Source: Petrolisthes cinctipes (taxonomy: Eukaryota; Arthropoda; Malacostraca; Decapoda; Porcellanidae). Taken from it: a stretch of 64,000 nucleotides of DNA. This document shows positions 1-9,837 of the stretch, one piece after another. The translations under genes were made by a program, and so were the position numbers. Under the pieces are notes generated by a model. The model worked only from the letters and a program-made list of their open reading frames with translations. It did not search any database and had not been told where the DNA came from. The stretch is from NCBI GenBank assembly GCA_033782935.1, contig JAWQEG010000470.1, forward strand, positions 1,550,001 to 1,614,000, written 5' to 3'. Each line of letters starts with the position of its first letter. Position 1 is the stretch's first letter.

Positions 1-45
1 TTAGAGGTCCCAGAAGGTATCTGTCCATGCCTACTCCGTGTTAGA

Positions 46-60
46 GTATTTTCAAAATAC
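46..60. other. Dyad motif, G-C closed form (C and A2 monomers)
   Basis: GTATTTT and AAAATAC are perfect 7-bp reverse complements around a single C. The motif sits near offset 43 to 57 of each C and A2 monomer. In A1 monomers the right arm reads AAAATTC, which leaves one mismatch. In the C2 copies with TTTTCTAAATAC the innermost pair is broken. It could form a small hairpin or act as a symmetric protein site. Either role is inference. Confidence 0.75.
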
Positions 61-1005
61 AGGCCAAAAACATACTGAAAATCGATCTTTTAGGTGCACA
101 AAAGTCGATATGTGCATGCATCTTCTGTACCCGTTTATATCTCAAATTCTGGCCCTAAACACCCGAAAATTCGATATTTTGGGGTCCCAGAAGCGATCTG
201 TACATGCCTACTCCGTGTTAGAGTATTTTCAAAATTCAGGCCCAAAACATGCTGAAAATCGATATTTTTGGTGCCCAAAGTCAATATGTGCATGTATCTT
301 CTGTACCCGTTTATATCTCAAATTCAGGCTCAAAACACCCGAAAATTCAATATTTTGGGGTCCCAGAAGCAATCTGTACATGCCTACTCAGTGCTAGAAT
401 ATTTTCAAAATTTAGGCTAAAAACATGCTAAAAATCGACATTTTAGGTGCCAAAAAATCGATATCTCAAATTCAGTCCCAAAACACCCGAAAATTCGATA
501 TTTAGAGGTCCCAGAAGGTATCTGTACATGCCTACTCCGTGTTAGAGTATTTTCAAAATACAGGCCAAAAACATACTGAAAATCGATCTTTTAGGTGCCC
601 AAAAGTCGATATGTGCATGCATCTTCTGTACCCGTTTATATCTCAAATTCTGGCCCTAAACACCCGAAAATTCGATATTTTGGGGTCCCAGAAGCGATCT
701 GTACATGCCTACTCCGTGTTAGAGTATTTTCAAAATTCAGGCCAAAAACATGCTGAAAATCGATATTTTTGGTGCCCAAAGTCAATATGTGCATGTATCT
801 TCTGTACCCGTTTATATCTCAAATTCAGGCTCAACACACCCGAAAATTCAATATTTTGGGGTCCCAGAAGCAATCTGTACATGCCTACTCAGTGCTAGAA
901 TATTTTCAAAATATAGGCTAAAAACATGCTAAAAATCGATCTTTTAGGTGCCAAAAAGTCGATATCTCAAATTGAGTCCCAAAACACCCGAAAATTCGAT
1001 ATTTA

Positions 1006-1182
1006 GGGGTCCCAGAAGCGATCTGTACATGCCTACTCCGTGTTAGAGTATTTTTAAAATACATGCTCAAAACATACTGAAAATCGATCTTTTAGGTGCA
1101 CAAAAGTCGATATGTGCATGCATCTTCAGTACCCGTTTATATCTCAAATTCAGGCTCAAAACACCCGAAAATTCAATATTTT
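1006..1182 (+). repeat. Representative C monomer, 177 bp
   Basis: This is the type example of class C, taken from GGGGTCCCAG to the base before the next GGGGTCCC. Class hallmarks are CTCCGTGTTAGAG near offset 32, AACATACTGAAAATCGATC, and TGCATGCATCTTC, which holds an 8-bp palindrome TGCATGCA. Two subclasses alternate in the array. C2, as here, has CATGCTCAAAACATAC and CTTCAGTACCC. C1, for example at 1683, has CAGGCCAAAAACATAC, CTTCTGTACCC and TGGCCCTAAACACCC. This particular copy carries a TTTTTAAAATAC variant that it shares with the copies at 2184, 18768 and 19946. Confidence 0.95.
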
Positions 1183-1358
1183 GGGGTCCCAGAAGCAATC
1201 TGTACATGCCTACTCAGTGTTAGAGTATTTTCAAAATACAGGCCCAAAACATGCTGAAAATCGATATTTTAGATGCCCAAAGTCAATATGTGCATGTATC
1301 TTCTGTACCCGTTTATATCTCAAATTCAGGCTCAAAACACCCGAAAATTCAATATTTT
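1183..1358 (+). repeat. Representative A monomer, 176 bp (dimer of 88-bp halves)
   Basis: This is the type example of class A. Hallmarks are CAATCTGTACATGCC, CAAAACATGCTGAAAATCG and TGCCCAAAGTCAATATG. Splitting it at offset 88 gives two halves (1183-1270 and 1271-1358) that align without gaps at about 56 of 88 positions. The best match is between the CAGGCCCAAAACA and CAGGCTCAAAACA cores and their ATATTTT ends. Subclass A1 has TTCAGGCCC and ATTTTTGGTGCCC. Subclass A2, as here, has TACAGGCCC and ATTTTAGATGCCC. The G+C content is 66 of 176. Confidence 0.95.
1246..1358. other. Phased A/T tracts in the A monomer
   Basis: Four-base A or T runs begin at 1246, 1257 and 1267 in the first half-monomer and at 1334, 1344 and 1355 in the second. 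Spacing is therefore 10-11 bp within each half and 88 bp between halves. Tracts spaced by one helical turn are a known cause of intrinsic curvature. The same spacing is kept in C monomers. Curvature itself is predicted, not seen. Confidence 0.65.
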
Positions 1359-1534
1359 GGGGTCCCAGAAGCAATCTGTACATGCCTACTCAGTGCTAGA
1401 GTATTTTCAAAATACAGGCACAAAACATGCTAAAAATCGATCTTTTAGATGCCCAAAGTCAATATGTGCATGTATCTTCTGTACCCGTTTATATCTCAAA
1501 TTCAGGTTCAAAACACCCGAAAATTCAATATTTT

Positions 1535-1682
1535 GGGGTCCCAGAAGCAATCTGTACATGCCTAAACAGTGCTAGAATATTTTCAAAATATAGGCTAAAA
1601 ACATGCTAAAAATCGACATTTTAGGTGCCAAAAAATCGATATCTCAAATTCAGTCCCAAAACTCCCGAAAATTCGATATTTA
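1535..1682 (+). repeat. Representative S monomer, 148 bp (29-bp deletion)
   Basis: This is the type example of the short class. It follows the long monomer as far as TCGATAT and then jumps straight to CTCAAATTCAGTCCC, omitting the segment that in long monomers runs from GTGCATG to CCCGTTTATAT. The omitted block is 29 bp and is bounded by ATAT at both edges. Other hallmarks are CTAGAATATTTTCAAAATAT and GGCTAAAAACATGCTAAAAA. Two subclasses exist. S1 (CGACATTTTAGG, followed by a GAGGTCCCAGAAGGT start) usually precedes C1. S2 (CGATCTTTTAGG, followed by a GGGGTCCCAGAAGCG start) usually precedes C2. Confidence 0.94.
1577..1591. other. Dyad motif, A-T closed form (S monomers)
   Basis: ATATTTT and AAAATAT are 7-bp perfect reverse complements around the same central C as in the long monomers. 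Relative to GTATTTT/AAAATAC both outer bases have changed, so pairing is kept. The S3 variants break two or three inner pairs. Confidence 0.75.
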
Positions 1683-2684
1683 GAGGTCCCAGAAGGTATC
1701 TGTACATGCCTACTCCGTGTTAGAGTATTTTCAAAATACAGGCCAAAAACATACTGAAAATCGATCTTTTAGGTGCCCAAAAGTCGATATGTGCGTGCAT
1801 CTTCTGTACCCGTTTATATCTCAAATTCTGGCCCTAAACACCCGAAAATTCGATATTTTGGGGTCCCAGAAGCGATCTGTACATGCCTACTCCGTGTTAG
1901 AGTATTTTCAAAATTCAGGCCCAAAACATGCTGAAAATCGATATTTTTGGTGCCCAAAGTCAATATGTGCATGTATCTTCTGTACCCGTTTATATCATAA
2001 ATTCAGGCTCAAAACACCCTAAAATTCAATATTTTGGGGTCCCAGAAGCAATCTGTACATGCCTACTCAGTGCTAGAATATTTTCAAAATATAGGCTAAA
2101 AACATGCTAAAAATCGATCTTTTAGGTGCCAAAAAGTCGATATCTCAAATTCAGTCCCAAAACACCCGAAAATTCGATATTTAGGGGTCCCAGAAGCGAT
2201 CTGTACATGCCTACTCCGTGTTAGAGTATTTTTAAAATACATGCTCAAAACATACTGAAAATCGATCTTTTAGGTGCACAAAAGTCGATATGTGCATGCA
2301 TCTTCAGTACCCGTTTATATCTCAAATTCAGGCTCAAAACACCCGAAAATTCAATATTTTGGGGTCCCAGAAGCAATCTGTACATGCCTACTCAGTGTTA
2401 GAGTATTTTCAAAATACAGGCCCAAAACATGCTGAAAATCGATATTTTAGATGCCCAAAGTCAATATGTGCATGTATCTTCTGTACCCGTTTATATCTCA
2501 AATTCAGGCTCAAAACACCCGAAAATTCAATATTTTGGGGTCCCAGAAGCAATCTGTACATGCCTACACAGTGCTAGAATATTTTCAAAATATAGGCTAA
2601 AAACATGCTAAAAATCGACATTTTAGGTGCCAAAAAATCGATATCTCAAATTCAGTCCCAAAACACCCGCAAATTCGATATTTA

Positions 2685-4038
2685 GTGGTCCCAGAAGGTA
2701 TCTGTACATGCCTACTCCGTGTTAGAGTATTTTCAAAATACAGGCCAAAAACATAATGAAAATCGATCTTTTAGGTGGCCAAAAGTCGATATGTGCATGA
2801 ATCTCCTGTACCCGTTTATATCTCAAATTCTGGCCCTAAACACCCGAAAATTCGATATTTTGGGGTCCTAGAAGCGATCTGTACATGCCTACTCCGTGTT
2901 AGAGTATTTTCAAAATTCAGGCCCAAAACATGCTGAAAATCGATATTTTTGGTGCCCAAAGTCAATATGTGCATGTATCTTCTGTACCCGTTTATATCTC
3001 AAATTCAGGCTCAAAACACCCGAAAATTCAATATTTTGGGGTCCCAGAAGCAATCTGTACATGCCTACTCAGTGCTAGAGTATTTTCAAAATACAGGCCC
3101 AAAACATGCTAAAAATCGATCATTTAGATGCCCAAAGTCAAAATGTGCATGTATCTTCTGTACCCGTTTATATCTCAAATTCAGGCTCAAAACACCCGAA
3201 AATTCAATATTTTGGGGTCCCAGAAGCAATCTGTACATGCCTACACAGTGCTAGAATATTTTCAAAATATAGGCTAAAAACATGCTAAAAATCGACATTT
3301 TAGGTGCCAAAAAATCGATATCTCAAATTCAGTCCCAAAACACCCGCAAATTCGATATTTAGTGGTCCCAGAAGGTATCTGTACATGCCTACTCCGTGTT
3401 AGAGTATTTTCAAAATACAGGCCAAAAACATACTGAAAATCGATCTTTTAGGTGGCCAAAAGTCGATATGTGCATGCATCTCCTGTACCCGTTTATATCT
3501 CAAATTCTGGCCCTAAACACCCGAAAATTCGATATTTTGGGGTCCTAGAAGCGATCTGTACATGCCTACTCCGTGTTAGAGTATTTTCAAAATTCAGGCC
3601 CAAAACATGCTGAAAATCGATATTTTTGGTGCCCAAAGTCAATATGTGCATGTATCTTCTGTACCCGTTTATATCTCAAATTCAGGCTCAAAACACCCGA
3701 AAATTCAATATTTTGGGGTCCCAGAAGCAATCTGTACATGCCTACTCAGTGCTAGAGTATTTTCAAAATACAGGCCCAAAACATGCTAAAAATCGATCTT
3801 TTAGATGCCCAAAGTCAATATGTGCATGTATCTTCTGTACCCGTTTATATCTCAAATTCAGGCTCAAAACACCCGAAAATTCAATATTTTGGGGTCCCAG
3901 AAGCAATCTGTACATGCCTACACAGTGCTAGAATATTTTCAAAATATAGGCTAAAAACATGCTAAAAATCGACATTTTAGGTGCCAAAAAATCGATATCT
4001 CAAATTCAGTCCCAAAACACCCGAAAACTCGATATTTA
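2685..4038. repeat. Tandem pair of 677-bp C-A-A-S tetramers
   Basis: Two consecutive 677-bp units start at 2685 and 3362. Both carry GGTGGCC, ATCTCCTGTACCC, GGGGTCCTAGAAG and a second A monomer with ACATGCTAAAAATCGATC. They differ at a few bases, for example CATAATG against CATACTG and CATTTAGATG against CTTTTAGATG. The pair is repeated at 20447-21800. Confidence 0.9.
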
Positions 4039-7000
4039 GAGGTCCCAGAAGCGATCTGTACATGCCTACTCCGTGTTAGAGTATTTTCAAAATACAGGCC
4101 AAAAACATACTGAAAATCGATCTTTTAGGTGCCCAAAAGTCGATATGTGCATGCATCTTCTGTACCCGTTTATATCTCAAATTCTGGCCCTAAACACCCG
4201 AAAATTCGATATTTTGGGGTCCCAGAAGCGATCTGTACATGCCTACTCCGTGTTAGAGTATTTTCAAAATTCAGGCCCAAAACATGCTGAAAATCGATAT
4301 TTTTGGTGCCCAAAGTCAATATGTGCATGTATCTTCTGTACCCGTTTATATCTCAAATTCAGGCTCAAAACACCCGAAAATTCAATATTTTGGGGTCCCA
4401 GAAGCAATCTGTACATGCCTACACAGTGCTAGAATATTTTCAAAATATAGGCTAAAAACATGCTAAAAATCGACATTTTAGGTGCCAAAAAATCGATATC
4501 TCAAATTCAGTCCCAAAACACCCGAAAATTCGATATTTAGAGGTCCCAGAAGGTATCTGTACATGCCTACTCCGTGTTAGAGTATTTTCAAAATACAGGC
4601 CAAAAACATACTGAAAATCGATCTTTTAGGTGCCCAAAAGTCGATATGTGCATGCATCTTCTGTACCCGTTTATATCTCAAATTCTGGCCCTAAACACCC
4701 GAAAATTCAATATTTTGGGGTCCCAGAAGCGATCTGTACATGCCTACTCCGTGTTAGAGTATTTTCAAAATTCAGGCCCAAAACATGCTGAAAATCGATA
4801 TTTTTGGTGCCCAAAGTCAATATGTGCATGTATCTTCTGTACCCGTTTATATCTCAAATTCAGGCTCAAAACACCCGAAAATTCAATATTTTGGGGTCCC
4901 AGAAGCAATCTGTACATAGGCACTCAGTGCTAGAATATTTTCAAAATATAGGCTAAAAACATGCTAAAAATCGATCTTTTAGGTGCCAAAAAATCGATAT
5001 CTCAAATTCAGTCCCAAAACACCCGAAAATTCGATATTTAGGGGTCCCAGAAGCGATCTGTACATGCCTACTCCGTGTTAGAGTATTTTCAAAATACATG
5101 CTCAAAACATACTGAAAATCGATCTTTTAGGTGCACAAAAGTCGATATGTGCATGCATCTTCAGTACCCGTTTATATCTCAAATTCAGGCTCAAAACACC
5201 CGAAAATTCAATATTTTGGGGTCCCAGAAGCAATCTGTACATGCCTACTCAGTGTTAGAGTATTTTCAAAATACAGGCCCAAAACATGCTGATAATCGAT
5301 ATTTTAGATGCCCAAAGTCAATATGTGCATGTATCTTCTGTACCCGTTTATATCTCAAATTCAGGCTCAAAACACCCGAAAATTCAATATTTTGGGGTCC
5401 CAGAAGCAATCTGTACATGCCTACACAGTGCTAGAATATTTTCAAAATATAGGCTAAAAACATGCTACAAAATCGACATTTTAGGTGCCAAAAAATCGAT
5501 ATCTCAAATTCAGTCCCAAAACACCCGAAAATTCGATATTTAGAGGTCCCAGAAGGTATCTGTACATGCCTACTCCTTGTTAGAGTATTTTCAACATACA
5601 GGCCAAAAACATACTGAAAATCGATCTTTTAGGTGCCCAAAAGTCGATATGTGCATGCATCTTCTGTACCCGTTTATATCTCAAATTCTGGCCCTAAACA
5701 CCCGAAAATTCGATATTTTGGGGTCCCAGAAGCGATCTGTACATGCCTACTCCGTGTTAGAGTATTTTCAAAATTCAGGCCCAAAACATGCTGAAAATCG
5801 ATATTTTTGGTGCCCAAAGTCAATATGTGCATGTATCTTCTGTACCCGTTTATATATCAAATTCAGGCTCAAAACACCCGAAAATTCAATATTTTGGGGT
5901 CCCAGAAGCAATCTGTACATGCCTACTCAGTGCTAGAATATTTTCAAAATATAGGCTAAAAACATGCTAAAAATCGATCTTTTAGGTGCCAAAAAGTCGA
6001 TATCTCAAATTCAGTCCCAAAACACCCGAAAATTCGATATTTAGGGGTCCCAGAAGCGATCTGTACATGCCTACTCCGTGTTAGAGTATTTTCAAAATAC
6101 ATGCTCAAAACATACTGAAAATCGATCTTTTAGGTGCACAAAAGTCGATATGTGCATGCATCTTCAGTACCCGTTTATATCTCAAATTCAGGCTCAAAAC
6201 ACCCGAAAATTCAATATTTTGGGGTCCCAGAAGCAATCTGTACATGCCTACTCAGTGTTAGAGTATTTTCAAAATTCAGGCCCAAAACATGCTGAAAATC
6301 GATATTTTTGGTGCCCAAAGTCAATATGTGCATGTATCTTCTGTACCCGTTTATATCTCAAATTCAGGCTCAAAACACCCGAAAATTCAATATTTTGGGA
6401 TCCCAGAAGCAATCTGTACATGCCTACTCAGTGCTAGAATATTTTCAAAATATAGGCTAAAAACATGCTAAAAATCGATCTTTTAGGTGCCAAAAAGTCG
6501 ATATCTCAAATTCAGTCCCAAAACACCCGAAAATTCGATATTTAGGGGTCCCAGAAGCGATCTGTACATGCCTACTCCGTGTTAGAGTATTTTCTAAATA
6601 CATGCTCAAAACATACTGAAAATCGATCTTTTAGGTGCACAAAAGTCAATATGTGCATGTATCTTCAGTACCCGTTTATATCTCAAATTCAGGCTCAAAA
6701 CACCCGAAAATTCAATATTTTGGGGTCCCAGAAGCAATCTGTACATGCCTACACAGTTCTAGAATATTTTCAAAATATAGGCTAAAAACATGCTAAAAAT
6801 CGACATTTTAGGTGCCAAAAAATCGATATCTCAAATTCAGTCCCAAAACACCCGAAAATTCGATATTTAGAGGTCCCAGAAGGTATCTGTACATGCCTAC
6901 TCCGTGTTAGAGTATTTTCAAAATACAGGCCAAAAACATACTGAAAATCGATCTTTTAGGTGGCCAAAAGTAGATATGTGCATGCATCTTCTGTACCAGT

Positions 7001-7713
7001 TTATATCTCAAATTCTGGCCCTAAACACCCGAAAATTCGATATTTTGGGGTCCCAGAAGCGATCTGTACATGCCTACTCCGTGTTAGAGTATTTTCAAAA
7101 TTCAGTCCCAAAACATGCTGAAAATCGATATTTTTGGTGCCCAAAGTCAATATGTGCATGTATCTTCTGTACCCGTTTATATCTCAAATTCAGGCTCAAA
7201 ACACCCGAAAATTCAATATTTTGGGGTACCAGAAGCAATCTGTACAGTGCTAGAATATTTTCAAAATATAGGCTAAAAACATGCTAAAAATCGATCTTTT
7301 AGGTGCCAAAAAGTCGATATCTCAAATTCAGTCCCAAAACACCCGAAAATTCGATATTTAGGTGTCCCAGAAGCGATCTGTACATGCCTACTCCGTGTTA
7401 GAGTATTTTCAAAATACATGCTCAAAACATACTGAAAATCGATCTTTTAGGTGCACAAAAGTCGATATGTGCATGCATCTTCAGTACCCGTTTATATCTC
7501 AAATTCAGGCTCAAAACACCCGAAAATTCGATATTTTGGGGTCCCAGAAGCAATCTGTACATGCCTACTCCGTGTTAGAGTATTTTCAAAATACAGGCCC
7601 AAAACATGCTGAAAATCGATATTTTAGATGCCCAAAGTCAATATGTGCATGCATCTTCTGTACCCGTTTATATCTCAAATTCAGGCTCAAAACACCCGAA
7701 AATTCAATATTTT

Positions 7714-7861
7714 GGGGTCCCAGAAGCAATCTGTACATGCCTACACAGTGCTAGAATATTTTCATGATAAAGGCGAAAAACATGCTAAAAATGGACATTT
7801 TAGGTGCAAAAAAATCGATATCTCAAATTCAGTCCCAAAACACCCGAAAATTCGATATTTA
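7714..7861 (+). repeat. Representative S3 monomer (CATGAT variant), 148 bp
   Basis: This is an S-length monomer in which the usual TTTTCAAAATATAGGCT is replaced by TTTTCATGATAAAGGCG; other copies read CATGATATAGGCG or CGTGATATAGGCG. It also reads GTGCAAAAAAATCG rather than GTGCCAAAAAATCG. Copies begin near 7714, 10682, 12825, 14967, 25476, 28444, 32238, 33879, 36022, 37663 and 39805. It marks the 13-monomer HOR: it follows C2-A2 and is normally followed by an A1 monomer that begins GAGGTCCCAGAAGGT and has ACAACGTGTTAG. Confidence 0.92.
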
Positions 7862-9011
7862 GAGGTCCCAGAAGGTATCTGTACATGCCTACAACGTGTT
7901 AGAGTATTTTCAAAATTCAGGCCCAAAACATGCTGAAAATCGATATTTTTGGTGCCCAAAGTCAATATGTGCATGTATCTTCTGTACCCGTTTATATATC
8001 AAATTCATGCTCAAAACACCCGAAAATTCAATATTTTGGGGTCCCAGAAGCAATCTGTACATGCCTACTCAGTGCTAGAATATTTTCAAAATATAGGCTA
8101 AAAACATGCTAAAAATCGATCTTTTAGGTGCCAAAAAGTCGATATCTCAAATTCAGTCCCAAAACACCCGAAAATTCGATATTTAGGGGTCCCAGAAGCG
8201 ATCTGTACATGCCTACTCCGTGTTAGAGTATTTTCAAAATACATGCTCAAAACATACTGAAAATCGATCTTTTAGGTGCACAAAAGTCGATATGTGCATG
8301 CATCTTCAGTACCCGTTTATATCTCAAATTCAGGCTCAAAACACCCGAAAATTCAATATTTTGGGGTCCCAGAAGCAATCTGTACATGCCTACTCAGTGT
8401 TAGAGTATTTTCAAAATTCAGGCCCAAAACATGCTGAAAATCGATATTTTTGGTGCCCAAAGTCAATATGTGCATGTATCTTCTGTACCCGTTTATATCT
8501 CAAATTCAGGCTCAAAACACCCGAAAATTCAATATTTTGGGATCCCAGAAGCAATCTGTACATGCCTACTCAGTGCTAGAATATTTTCAAAATATAGGCT
8601 AAAAACATGCTAAAAATCGATCTTTTAGGTGCCAAAAAGTCGATATCTCAAATTCAGTCCCAAAACACCCGAAAATTCGATATTTAGGGGTCCCAGAAGC
8701 GATCTGTACATGCCTACTCCGTGTTAGAGTATTTTCAAAATACATGCTCAAAACATACTGAAAATCGATCTTTTAGGTGCACAAAAGTCAATATGTGCAT
8801 GTATCTTCAGTACCCGTTTATATCTCAAATTCAGGCTCAAAACACCCGAAAATTCAATATTTTGGGGTCCCAGAAGCAATCTGTACATGCCTACACAGTT
8901 CTAGAATATTTTCAAAATATAGGCTAAAAACATGCTAAAAATCGACATTTTAGGTGCCAAAAAATCGATATCTCAAATTCAGTCCCAAAACACCCGAAAA
9001 TTCGATATTTA

Positions 9012-9837
9012 GAGGTCCCAGAAGGTATCTGTACATGCCTACTCCGTGTTAGAGTATTTTCAAAATACAGGCCAAAAACATACTGAAAATCGATCTTTTA
9101 GGTGGCCAAAAGTAGATATGTGCATGCATCTTCTGTACCCGTTTATATCTCAAATTCAGGCTCAAAACACCCGAAAATTCAATATTTTGGGGTCCCAGAA
9201 GCAATCTGTACATGCCTACTCAGTGTTAGAGTATTTTCAAAATTCAGGCCCAAAACATGCTGAAAATCGATATTTTTGGTGCCCAAAGTCAATATGTGCA
9301 TGTATCTTCTGTACCCGTTTATATCTCAAATTCAGGCTCAAAACACCCGAAAATTCAATATTTTGGGATCCCAGAAGCAATCTGTACATGCCTACTCAGT
9401 GCTAGAATATTTTCAAAATATAGGCTAAAAACATGCTAAAAATCGATCTTTTAGGTGCCAAAAAGTCGATATCTCAAATTCAGTCCCAAAACACCCGAAA
9501 ATTCGATATTTAGGGGTCCCAGAAGCGATCTGTACATGCCTACTCCGTGTTAGAGTATTTTCTAAATACATGCTCAAAACATACTGAAAATCGATCTTTT
9601 AGGTGCACAAAAGTCAATATGTGCATGTATCTTCAGTACCCGTTTATATCTCAAATTCAGGCTCAAAACACCCGAAAATTCAATATTTTGGGGTCCCAGA
9701 AGCAATCTGTACATGCCTACACAGTTCTAGAATATTTTCAAAATATAGGCTAAAAACATGCTAAAAATCGACATTTTAGGTGCCAAAAAATCGATATCTC
9801 AAATTCAGTCCCAAAACACCCGAAAATTCGATATTTA
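9012..9837. repeat. Extra 826-bp C-A-S/C-S pentamer inside the HOR
   Basis: The 501+325 pair at 8186-9011 is followed at once by a second one at 9012-9837. The second copy opens with a C1-like first half (CAGGCCAAAAACATAC, GGTGGCC, AAGTAGATATG) joined to C2-like sequence (TTCAGGCTCAAAACACCC). This suggests unequal exchange between C1 and C2 monomers. Confidence 0.82.

Larger units (their letters stand above)
1..6869. repeat. Trimer zone 1: C-A-S 501-bp HOR with 677-bp tetramers
   Basis: HOR units start at 4, 505, 1006, 1683, 2184, 2685, 3362, 4039, 4540, 5041, 5543, 6044 and 6545. Most are C-A-S trimers of 501 bp. Those at 1006, 2685 and 3362 carry a second A and measure 677-678 bp, and that at 6545 is a C-S dimer of 325 bp. 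Two trimer types tend to alternate: C1-A1-S2 and C2-A2-S1. The unit at 5041 is 502 bp because of one extra base in ATGCTACAAAATCG. Confidence 0.92.

Noticed and set aside
1115..1122. TGCATGCA palindrome as an operator or RY-type enhancer element
   Set aside because: It is present in most C monomers only as part of the repeat, with no gene nearby to regulate.
7762..7974. Minus-strand frames of 66-77 codons at S3 and S monomers
   Set aside because: They are reverse-strand shadows of the same repeat. They recur only where the monomer order S-A recurs and have no independent coding features.
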